Below are positions 33,444-40,698 of a DNA stretch of 47,974 bases, piece after piece. The stretch comes from Candidatus Omnitrophota bacterium (lineage in GTDB: Bacteria; Omnitrophota; JACPQZ01). Under the pieces are notes generated by a model, which was not told the origin of the DNA, did no database searches, and saw only the letters and a list, made by a program, of their open reading frames with translations. The number at the start of each line of letters is the position of its first letter. Positions within the stretch are counted from its first letter, which is position 1. The stretch spans positions 1 to 47,974 of the forward strand of contig JACPQZ010000035.1 of the NCBI GenBank assembly GCA_016190205.1. Direction: 5' to 3'. The translations under genes were made by a program, and so were the position numbers.

Positions 33444-34627
33444 AGGACACCCCTTCCAGAATTTTGGTGATCGCCCCCCAGCCTTTTTTCACGCCCAGGG
33501 GAACTCCTTTAAGCGTGTACCACAGGCTGCGGGTCATGGCCGCTCTGGGATACCGCGCCGATCTGCTCACCTATCCTTTGGGGAAAGACGTCGCGCTTCC
33601 GGGCGTCGTGATCCATCGCTCGCGCGGCATGCCTTTTATTAAGGCGGTGCGGGTGGGTCCCTCATGGCAGAAGCTGGTTTTGGATTTTTTCCTGATGTTC
33701 AAAGGGCTCGCGATGCTGGCCAGCGGGAGATACACGTGTCTCATCGTGCATGAGGAGGCGGTGTTTTTCGCGCTGGTGTACAGGGTCTTCTTTAAAGATA
33801 TCCATCTGGTATACGACATGCATTCATCCTTACCGGAACAGCTCAAAAACTTCGGTTCCACAAAGGTGCGGCTCGTCACCCTAGTCTTCGAGTGGCTTGA
33901 GCGGCAGGCCATACGCCGCGCCGACTGGATTCTGACCATATCGCCCCGGCTGGATGAGCGGGTGAGGAGCGTTTACCCCCGGGCTAAAACCATCCTCATA
34001 GAAAACTCCCTATTCGACCCCGTGGTGATGCTGAGTGCGGATGGCGAGCTGGACGAGGAGTTCATCGCGTGGGATCGCTTCGCCGGCAAAAAGATTGTGC
34101 TCTACGCAGGCACCTTTGAGCCCTACCAGGGCCTGCGTCTCATTTTGGAATCTGTCGGGGCGGTGGTGGAGCAGGAACCCGGTGCCCTGTTTGTCCTCGT
34201 GGGCGGGTCCGGGGCTCAGGTGGCGGAGATGCGCGCGCTCGCGCGCAGGCTGAACATCTCCGGGCACACGGTCTTCACCGGGATCCTTCATCCCAACACC
34301 GTCAAGCTTTTCGTGCGCAGGGCCGATTGTCTCGTCTCTCCCCGAAACCGCGGCACGAACACGCCGCTCAAGATATATGAATATCTGGCCAGCGGAAAGC
34401 CCATCGTGGCCACGCGGCACGTGACGCACACCCAGGTATTGACGGACCGCGAAGCCGTCCTGGTGGAGGCCCAGCCGCAGAAGTTCGCGCAGGGAATCCT
34501 CTCGGTCTTGAACGGCTCCGGAAAAGGAGTCTGGCTTGCCGAGCACGCCCGGAGTCTTTACGAGCGCGCGTATGGATATGAGTCATACTGCTCGCGCATG
34601 AAAGAGGTCCTGAATGATGTCGCCTGA
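33440..34627 (+). CDS. Family 4 glycosyltransferase
   Basis: 395 residues. GT-B fold: the N-terminal half begins ILVIAPQPFFTPRGTPLSVYHRLRVMAALG. The C-terminal half shows KKIVLYAGTFEPYQGLRLILESV, the HTVFTGILHPNTVKLF segment, and the donor-binding EX7E-like region NTPLKIYEYLASGKPIVAT. It transfers a hexose from a nucleotide sugar in the cytoplasm. The GTG start overlaps the previous stop (GTGA). Confidence 0.88.
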   Translation: MKDTPSRILVIAPQPFFTPRGTPLSVYHRLRVMAALGYRADLLTYPLGKDVALPGVVIHRSRGMPFIKAVRVGPSWQKLVLDFFLMFKGLAMLASGRYTCLIVHEEAVFFALVYRVFFKDIHLVYDMHSSLPEQLKNFGSTKVRLVTLVFEWLERQAIRRADWILTISPRLDERVRSVYPRAKTILIENSLFDPVVMLSADGELDEEFIAWDRFAGKKIVLYAGTFEPYQGLRLILESVGAVVEQEPGALFVLVGGSGAQVAEMRALARRLNISGHTVFTGILHPNTVKLFVRRADCLVSPRNRGTNTPLKIYEYLASGKPIVATRHVTHTQVLTDREAVLVEAQPQKFAQGILSVLNGSGKGVWLAEHARSLYERAYGYESYCSRMKEVLNDVA

Positions 34628-35384
34628 AGCCTCAACTTTACGCGTCCAGAGCTACTGGGATGCGCACATCCACGATTCGGTCATCGCGCGGCAGGAGGCC
34701 GGAACGGAGTTATTTTTTCAAGAACTGGCGGAATATCACTTTGACAAGTTGGACTATCTCATGCGCGTGGCGGGTTTCGACCGGTACGCCGGTAAGCGCG
34801 TTTTGGAAGTCGGCTGTGGGATCGGCATTGACCTCGTCCGCTTTGCGCGGGGGGGTGCGCGGGTGACCGGCGTAGACCTTTCCGAGCGCGCCGTGGAACT
34901 TGCCGGGAAAAATTTTTCGTACCAGGGGCTTGCAGCACAGCTTGAGGTCATGGATGGCGAGGCGCTCAAGTATGCGGACTCGAGCTTTGATTTCGTGTAC
35001 GCGCATGGAGTGCTTCAATACACCCCCAATCCAGAAAGAATGGTTTCTGAAATCCGAAGGGTACTTAAGCCCGGCGGGGAGGCCCTCCTTCAAGTGTATA
35101 ACCGGTGGTCATGGCTCAATGCCCTGTCGAAGATCACGCGCGTGGATATAGAGCACCTTAATGCCCCGATCTTGCGTCTCTATTCCCCGGAGGAATTTAA
35201 GAGGCTCGTGAGCGCCTTTGCAAGTGTCAGCATTTTTACGGAGCGCTTTCCCGTCAAGAGCCGTCTCCATCGAGGGGTTATGGCCTTTTTTTATAATTCG
35301 TTATTTGTACCCGCGTTTAATTTGATCCCGCGTATATTCGTGAAATCCTTCGGCTGGCACCTGATTGCGAAAGCGGTGAAGTAA
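34614..35384 (+). CDS. Class I SAM-dependent methyltransferase
   Basis: 256 residues. Motif I is VLEVGCGIGIDLVRFARGGARVTGVDLSERAV (about 63-94), then DSSFDFVYAHGVLQYTPNPERMVSEIRRVLKPGGEALLQVYN. This is the Methyltransf_11 class. It probably methylates a sugar residue or lipid-linked intermediate of the polymer; the target cannot be told. It has two adjacent ATG codons (34614, 34617). It overlaps its neighbours by 14 bp and 1 bp. Confidence 0.85.
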   Translation: MMSPEASTLRVQSYWDAHIHDSVIARQEAGTELFFQELAEYHFDKLDYLMRVAGFDRYAGKRVLEVGCGIGIDLVRFARGGARVTGVDLSERAVELAGKNFSYQGLAAQLEVMDGEALKYADSSFDFVYAHGVLQYTPNPERMVSEIRRVLKPGGEALLQVYNRWSWLNALSKITRVDIEHLNAPILRLYSPEEFKRLVSAFASVSIFTERFPVKSRLHRGVMAFFYNSLFVPAFNLIPRIFVKSFGWHLIAKAVK

Positions 35385-37051
35385 TGCGGCGCGATCTGGA
35401 CGGACTTAAGGACAAGGTATTTGATCTCGCCGTCGTGGGGGGCGGTATCTACGGCGCTTTTTGCGCCTGGGACGCGGCCCTGCGCGGGCTCTCCTGTGTG
35501 CTGTTGGAAAAAGATGATTTTGGGGGGGCGACCTCCGCGAATTCGCAGAGGATCCTGCACGGGGGCCTGCGTTATTTACAGTATTTGGACTTTAAGCGGA
35601 TGCGCGAGTCGATCCGTGAGCGGGGCATCTGGATGAAGATCGCGCCCCACCTCGTCCGGGTGATGCCGTTTCTCATGCCTACCTACGCGCACGGACCGCG
35701 CCAAAGGTGGATGCTGCGCGGGGCCCTCATGGTGAATGACCTCGTCGGCTGGGACCGGAATACCGGCCTTGAGGATCCCGGCAGGCGTTTCCCCGCAGGG
35801 GCCGTCCTATCTCGGGAGGAGGTCATCCAGAGGGTGCCGGGTGTGAAGCAGGAAGGACTCACCGGCGGTGTCATTTGGTACGACGCCCAGATGACGCATT
35901 CGGAGCGCCTGACGCTGGCTGTCGTCAAATCTGCCGGAGAAGCCGGCGCCCGGGTGGCCAATTATGCAGAGGTCAAAGGCTTTCTCCGTTCGGGATCCCG
36001 GATCGCCGGGGTGCGCGTCCGCGATCACATGAGGGGCAAGACCCGCGATATCAGCGCGCGGGTTATCCTCAACGCGGGCGGGCCCTGGTTGAGCCGGATC
36101 GCGGGTCTTGCAGGCATTGAGCGGCAGCCCGTCCGCTTTACCCAGGCGGTCAATATCGTGACGAAACCTTTTCTCAAACGTTTTTCGCTGGCCACACCTA
36201 TCTCCGGGGACGGCCCGGGAGGCGCGCGGATTCTGTGTATGACTCCGTGGAGGGATGTTACGATCGTTGGCACGAATTATTTCTCTTTAAACGGAAATCA
36301 GGATGCCCGTGAGGTCTCGGAAGAGAAGATCCAAACGCTCATCGACGCAGTAAATGACGGTTGTCCCGGGGCCATTACACGCGATGATGTCCTGGGCGTG
36401 CAGTCGGGACTTCTGCCGCTCGCTTCAAACGGAGATGCGCGCGGCTCGATGGGTCTCATGAGCGCGTATTCCATTACGGATCACACGGCCGAAGGCCTGG
36501 AAGGCTTCATCTCTGTCCTGGGCGTGAAATACACGACGGCCCGCGATGTGGCGGCGAAGACGGTGGACCGGGCGGTCAAGAAGCTGGGCCGTTCCGGATT
36601 GAGATCATCCAGTCACAAGACTTCTCTCGCGGGCGGTTCTATCGGGCACTTGGACAGCTATGTCCGGGATGAAATCAGAAAAAGGCCGGCGTCCTTAAGC
36701 CCAGATGTCATCCGGCGGCTGATCGAAAACTACGGCACCGGCTATACAGAGGTCTTGGAATATATAAAGGAAGACGGCACTTTGATAGAACCTCTGGCGC
36801 CGGGAACACCTGTTACGCGCGCCGAGGTGGTGCATGCGGTGCGTATGGAGCTCGCGCAGCATCTGGCGGACGTGGTGTTCCGCCGCACGGACCTGGGGAC
36901 TCAAGGGTTTCCGGGTGAGGCGGCTCTTAACGCCTGCGTTGCGATTATGGCGCGCGAGCTCGGCTGGGACTCCGGCGAGAGCGCTCAGGAACTTGAACGT
37001 GTCATGAAAAGGTTTAGGGGTCAGACGTTATGTGCGGAATCAGTGGCGTAG
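35384..37051 (+). CDS. GlpD-like FAD-dependent glycerol-3-phosphate oxidoreductase
   Basis: 555 residues. FAD loop VVGGGIYGAFCAWDAALRG, then VLLEKDDFGGATSANSQRILHGGLRYLQ, a variant of the GlpD/GlpA motif that normally reads SSRSTKLIHGG. A conserved VGTNY and a C-terminal four-helix domain (ARDVAAKTVDRAV onwards) complete the family. Glycerol-3-P dehydrogenase is unusual inside a polysaccharide locus. It may act on another sugar or polyol phosphate that decorates the polymer, or it may simply have been recruited. The ATG shares one base with the preceding TAA. Confidence 0.82.
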   Translation: MRRDLDGLKDKVFDLAVVGGGIYGAFCAWDAALRGLSCVLLEKDDFGGATSANSQRILHGGLRYLQYLDFKRMRESIRERGIWMKIAPHLVRVMPFLMPTYAHGPRQRWMLRGALMVNDLVGWDRNTGLEDPGRRFPAGAVLSREEVIQRVPGVKQEGLTGGVIWYDAQMTHSERLTLAVVKSAGEAGARVANYAEVKGFLRSGSRIAGVRVRDHMRGKTRDISARVILNAGGPWLSRIAGLAGIERQPVRFTQAVNIVTKPFLKRFSLATPISGDGPGGARILCMTPWRDVTIVGTNYFSLNGNQDAREVSEEKIQTLIDAVNDGCPGAITRDDVLGVQSGLLPLASNGDARGSMGLMSAYSITDHTAEGLEGFISVLGVKYTTARDVAAKTVDRAVKKLGRSGLRSSSHKTSLAGGSIGHLDSYVRDEIRKRPASLSPDVIRRLIENYGTGYTEVLEYIKEDGTLIEPLAPGTPVTRAEVVHAVRMELAQHLADVVFRRTDLGTQGFPGEAALNACVAIMARELGWDSGESAQELERVMKRFRGQTLCAESVA

Positions 37052-38967
37052 CGTTCCGGGATCCGCTTGAGGGTCCCGAAGAGGAGCTCTTGAAGTCGAT
37101 GGCGGAAGCCATGCGGCACAGGGGGCCGGACGATGAGGGTTTTTACAAGGCGCCCGGCATCGGCCTCGCCATGCGCAGGCTTTCCATCATCGATCTAGAA
37201 GGCGGCCGCCAGCCGCTTACGAATGAAGACGGCACGGTCCAGGTCATCTTAAACGGAGAGATTTATAACTTTCAGGAGCTCACGCAGAAACTGGAGGGCC
37301 GCGGGCACCGGTTTCAGACCCGTAGCGATACCGAAGCAATCGCGCATCTTTATGAGGAATACGGAGACCGGTGCGTGCATTACCTGCGCGGGATGTTTGC
37401 CTTCGCCCTCTGGGATGTGCGGCGCAGGCGTCTTCTTCTTGCGCGCGACCGGGTGGGAAAAAAGCCCCTGCACTATTGTGAGTTGGCGGACAAGCTCATC
37501 TTCGCCTCGGAGATCAAATCCATATTGGCGGATCCCCGGGTTCCGCGCGATATCGACCCCGACGCGCTCGACCAGTTTCTCACGTTCGAGTATATCCCAG
37601 GGGAGAGGACGATTTTTAAAGCGGTGCGCCGGCTTTTGCCGGGACACTTCCTGATTTGGGAAGGGGGCCGGTTGAGGACGGAGACCTACTGGGAACCTGA
37701 TTTCACTCCGGAAAATGGGTTGGCTGAAGGAGAATGGATTGAGCGGTTGGAGGCGGAGCTGTGCGAGAGCGTCCGGCTGCGTCTTGTGAGCGATGTCCCC
37801 CTGGGGGTCCTTTTAAGCGGCGGGATTGACTCCAGTATGCTGGTGGCGCTCATGCGCAAGGTCCACAGGGGCAAAATTCGTACTTTTTCTGTAGGTTTTC
37901 AGGACGCATCTTATGACGAGCTTCCATACGCCCGTCTCGTAGCCGGGCGGTTCGGAACGCAGCATGAGGAGACGATCTTGAAGGCGGATGTGACCCAGCT
38001 CGTGCCGGAGCTTGTCCGTTATTTTGACGAGCCCTTCGCCGACGTCTCTGCGATTCCCACTTATCTCGTTTCCAAGATGGCCCGCCGGCACGTGACGGCA
38101 GCGCTCGGAGGGGATGGAGGCGATGAACTCTTCGGCGGTTATGACACGTATCTTGCGCAAAAGCTCGCGGGCGCATATGAGCGCATACCCGGTCTGCTTC
38201 GCGGCCTTTTGGTGGAGGCGTGGGCCAACCGGCTGAAGCCGCAAGCCCAGAAGAAGGGCGTCGTCAATCGTATTAAGCGCTATGTGGAAGGGTTCGAATA
38301 TCCGAGGGAACTAGGTCATGCGCGCTGGATGGCGTATCTCACTCCAGGGGATAAAGAGAAGCTCTACACGTCGGATTTCCGCGCGGCGCTTTATGGGCGG
38401 AGCGGGTATGAGCCCATGGTTCAGCGTGGCCGGGGCCTCGCGGCTTTGGACCCCCTGGCAAGGGCCATGGCCGTTGATTTTCTAACCTATCTTACCGACG
38501 ACATCTTGGTCAAGGTGGACCGCATGAGCATGGCAGCCTCACTCGAGGTCAGGGCCCCCTTTCTGGATCAAGAGGTGGTGGGGCTCGTCCATCGGATGCC
38601 ATCCCATTTAAAGGTCCGGGGCTTCAAGACCAAGTACATCCTGCGGCAATTGGCCCGGCGCCATCTGCCGCGCGAAATCATCCAAAAACCAAAACAAGGC
38701 TTCAGCATCCCGGTCAAGAACTGGCTGTGTCAGGAGCTTAAGGCCATGATGATGGAGACGCTTTCGAAAGAGCGTGTGCAGCGCCATAGTTTTTTTAATC
38801 CGGAGGTCGTGTCGCGGTGGATGCACGAGCATCTGTCGGGGACGCATAACCACGCCCACCGCCTGTGGCCGCTCATGATGTTTGAGCTGTGGCGCGAAGC
38901 CTATCTCATGCCCCGCAACGACAAAGCGGTACCGAAAGAATACTCGGCTGCAGGATCATTCCGATGA
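37030..38967 (+). CDS. asnB: Asparagine synthetase-type amidotransferase
   Basis: 645 residues. The nucleophile Cys2 is in MCGISGVAF. The glutaminase domain spans about 2-210. The ATP-binding synthetase domain has VLLSGGIDSSMLVAL (about 257-271) and LGGDGGDELFGGYDTYL. Exosortase A-type loci contain a paralogous family (XrtA-associated amidotransferase) in the same setting. The substrate may be asparagine or an uronic acid carboxyl of the polymer, which would fit the uronate-forming genes upstream; this is inference. Its TGA overlaps the ATG of the four-helix-bundle remnant in element A. Confidence 0.88.
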   Translation: MCGISGVAFRDPLEGPEEELLKSMAEAMRHRGPDDEGFYKAPGIGLAMRRLSIIDLEGGRQPLTNEDGTVQVILNGEIYNFQELTQKLEGRGHRFQTRSDTEAIAHLYEEYGDRCVHYLRGMFAFALWDVRRRRLLLARDRVGKKPLHYCELADKLIFASEIKSILADPRVPRDIDPDALDQFLTFEYIPGERTIFKAVRRLLPGHFLIWEGGRLRTETYWEPDFTPENGLAEGEWIERLEAELCESVRLRLVSDVPLGVLLSGGIDSSMLVALMRKVHRGKIRTFSVGFQDASYDELPYARLVAGRFGTQHEETILKADVTQLVPELVRYFDEPFADVSAIPTYLVSKMARRHVTAALGGDGGDELFGGYDTYLAQKLAGAYERIPGLLRGLLVEAWANRLKPQAQKKGVVNRIKRYVEGFEYPRELGHARWMAYLTPGDKEKLYTSDFRAALYGRSGYEPMVQRGRGLAALDPLARAMAVDFLTYLTDDILVKVDRMSMAASLEVRAPFLDQEVVGLVHRMPSHLKVRGFKTKYILRQLARRHLPREIIQKPKQGFSIPVKNWLCQELKAMMMETLSKERVQRHSFFNPEVVSRWMHEHLSGTHNHAHRLWPLMMFELWREAYLMPRNDKAVPKEYSAAGSFR

Positions 38968-39211
38968 GATACCAGATACCAGTAACCAGTTACCAGAAGA
39001 AACCAGATACCAGAAACCAGAAAATAGAGGGGAAAGATTACCAGTTTGATTTTGAGAACTTGAAAGTCTATCAAAAGGCACTTGGGTTTATCGATCGCAC
39101 TAAGGGCTCTCATCCTATGATTCTGGTTTCTTTTTCTACGGTTCTGGTATCTGGTATCTCTAATCTTCTGGTATCTGGTAACTGGTTTCTGGTTTCTCTT
39201 TCGGAGTATCT
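38964..39211 (+). repeat. Element A: internally deleted copy of the IVP element
   Basis: The left arm (38966-39020) and right arm (39143-39196) of ACCAG/CTGGT heptamers are inverted repeats that align without gaps. The first 137 bp match element B (40209 on) with about four differences. Then it jumps to CTAAGGGCTCT, matching the 3' end of the B gene and its right arm. So A is B with about 250-300 bp removed from the middle. It occupies the whole space between asnB and the next gene. Confidence 0.88.
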
Positions 39212-39215
39212 ATGA
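38964..39215 (+). pseudogene. Truncated four-helix-bundle (IVP) gene
   Basis: An open frame of 83 codons starts at ATG 38964 on the asnB stop (ATGA). Residues 1-46 match the protein of element B (RYQIPVTSYQKKPDTR, then DFENLKVYQKALGFIDR). The helices with the conserved NIAEG motif are deleted, and the rest is read from the right repeat arm (VLVSGISNLLVSGNW). It is therefore a remnant, not a working gene. Confidence 0.8.
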
Positions 39216-39228
39216 GGATTTTAGGCAT

Positions 39229-40212
39229 ATGAACTGCCTTGTGACCGGAGCGACGGGTTTTACGGGAGGGCATGTAGCCAGGGAACTCATCCAGAGGGGG
39301 CACTCGGTGAGGGCGCTTGTGCGCGATCCAAGAAAAGCCGCTGGGCTCACGGCCATCGGAGTGGAGTGCGTTCCGGGCGATCTGCGCGATCCCTTGGCGG
39401 TCAACCAGGCGGTGCGGGGATGCGCTTGGGTCTTTCACATCGCCGCGCTATATCGCGAGGCCGGGCTTCCGGATTCGGTGTACTACGACGTCAACGTGGC
39501 GGGGACGCGAAATGTCCTTAAGGCCGCCGAGCGTGACAAGCATGTGCGGAGGTTCGTACACTGCAGCACCGTGGGGGTCCACGGCGATATCGCCCATCCT
39601 CCGGCCGGCGAGGAAGCGCCCTTTAACCCCGGTGATATTTATCAGAAGACGAAACTCGAAGCCGAGCAAGTCGCTATGCAGTTTTTTCAGAACGGGGTCT
39701 GCGGAACCGTATTTCGCCCGGCGGGGATCTACGGACCTGGCGACACGCGCTTTCTCAAGCTCTTCCGCACGATTTATAAGGGACAATTCCGTATGTTCGG
39801 AACCGGCAAGACGCTGTATCACCTGACCTACATAGATGACCTGGTGGGTGGAATTCTTACCTTGGCGGAGCATCCGGCGGCCCCGGGCCGCGTGTACATT
39901 CTGGGAGGGGCGCGGTCTACGACACTCGAAGAGCTCGTCAGGTCGATCGCGGAGGCGCTCGGCGTGCGTTCTCCCAAAGGACACTTGCCCCTTTGGCCGC
40001 TCAAGGCCGCGGCCACTGTCTGCGAGGCGGTCTCCAAGCGTTTGCATATCGAGCCGCTTCTTTATCCGCGCCGCGTGGACTTCTTTTACAAGGACCGGGC
40101 CTTCGATATCACGCGGGCGCGCACCGAGATTGGGTATGAGCCCAAAGTTGATCTCGCCACTGGTCTCAAACGAACAGCGGAGTGGTATCGGACGCAAGGG
40201 CTATTGCGATGA
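39229..40212 (+). CDS. Extended SDR, NAD-dependent epimerase/dehydratase-like
   Basis: 327 residues. The dinucleotide loop is VTGATGFTGGHVARELI; the catalytic region DIYQKTKLEAEQ has the Tyr and Lys; IYGPGDTRFLKLFR follows. It belongs to the dihydroflavonol-reductase/HpnA-like branch rather than GalE. Substrate unknown. The ATG overlaps the stop of a 6-codon frame (ATGAGGATTTTAGGCATA, 39212-39229) that is a copy of the start of the carbamoyltransferase gene at 40699, so translation is probably coupled. The gene is sandwiched between elements A and B. Confidence 0.8.
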   Translation: MNCLVTGATGFTGGHVARELIQRGHSVRALVRDPRKAAGLTAIGVECVPGDLRDPLAVNQAVRGCAWVFHIAALYREAGLPDSVYYDVNVAGTRNVLKAAERDKHVRRFVHCSTVGVHGDIAHPPAGEEAPFNPGDIYQKTKLEAEQVAMQFFQNGVCGTVFRPAGIYGPGDTRFLKLFRTIYKGQFRMFGTGKTLYHLTYIDDLVGGILTLAEHPAAPGRVYILGGARSTTLEELVRSIAEALGVRSPKGHLPLWPLKAAATVCEAVSKRLHIEPLLYPRRVDFFYKDRAFDITRARTEIGYEPKVDLATGLKRTAEWYRTQGLLR

Positions 40213-40628
40213 GATACCAGATACCAGTAACCAGTTACCAGAAGAAACCAGATACCAGAGGCCAGAAAATAGAGGGGAAAGATTACCAGTTTGACTTTGA
40301 GAACTTGAAAGTCTATCAAAAGGCACTTGGGTATATCGATCGCATTTTCATACTGCTTAAAGCACTGCCAACAGAGTATCGGTATTCGATAGGTGATAAT
40401 CTCTTGCGCGCCGCTATGTCAATCTCAAACAACATTGCCGAGGGTAACGACAAAGTATCCAGGAAAGAACGCACTCGTTATTTTAGGACTTCCTCAGATT
40501 CCACACGGGAGTGCGTGTCGGTGATGAATGTTTTAATGAGGCAGCAGCTCATCGACCATGAAGCATATGTCACTCTTCGCAATGATGCCAGAGAAATCAC
40601 AAGCATGTTAAGGGCTCTTATTCTTTAA
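40209..40628 (+). CDS. 23S rRNA intervening-sequence protein family (four-helix bundle)
   Basis: 139 residues from ATG 40209, which overlaps the preceding stop (ATGA). The first 29 residues or so are translated from the repeat arm (RYQIPVTSYQKKPDTRGQ). The conserved family core follows: DFENLKVYQKALGYIDRIF, LLRAAMSISNNIAEGNDKVSRKERTRYF, and a C-terminal helix REITSMLRALIL. The family (S23/IVP) is encoded in intervening sequences of some 23S rRNA genes, and its fold is shared with the Avd accessory protein of diversity-generating retroelements. Here neither an rRNA gene nor a reverse transcriptase is nearby. Biochemical function is unknown. Confidence 0.85.
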   Translation: MRYQIPVTSYQKKPDTRGQKIEGKDYQFDFENLKVYQKALGYIDRIFILLKALPTEYRYSIGDNLLRAAMSISNNIAEGNDKVSRKERTRYFRTSSDSTRECVSVMNVLMRQQLIDHEAYVTLRNDAREITSMLRALIL

Positions 40629-40698
40629 TTCTGGTATCTGGTATCTGTAATCTTCTGGTTTCTGGTAACTGGTTTCTGGTTTCTTCTTCGGAGTATTT
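40209..40698 (+). repeat. Element B: full IVP-containing inverted-repeat element
   Basis: 490 bp. The left arm (about 40211-40265) and right arm (40631-40687) are built from ACCAGNN heptamers and align as inverted repeats without gaps; about 39 of 47 positions agree by eye. Between them lies an intact four-helix-bundle gene whose 5' end is formed by the left arm. A transcript could fold into a long stem with the gene in the loop. The element fits exactly between the SDR stop and the carbamoyltransferase ribosome binding site. Confidence 0.88.

Noticed and set aside
40209-40628. Avd accessory gene of a diversity-generating retroelement
   Set aside because: The fold family is shared, but there is no reverse transcriptase and no template/variable repeat pair in the window.
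38964-40698. Classical insertion sequence
   Set aside because: No transposase is encoded and no clear target-site duplication is seen; the only ORF is the four-helix-bundle protein.
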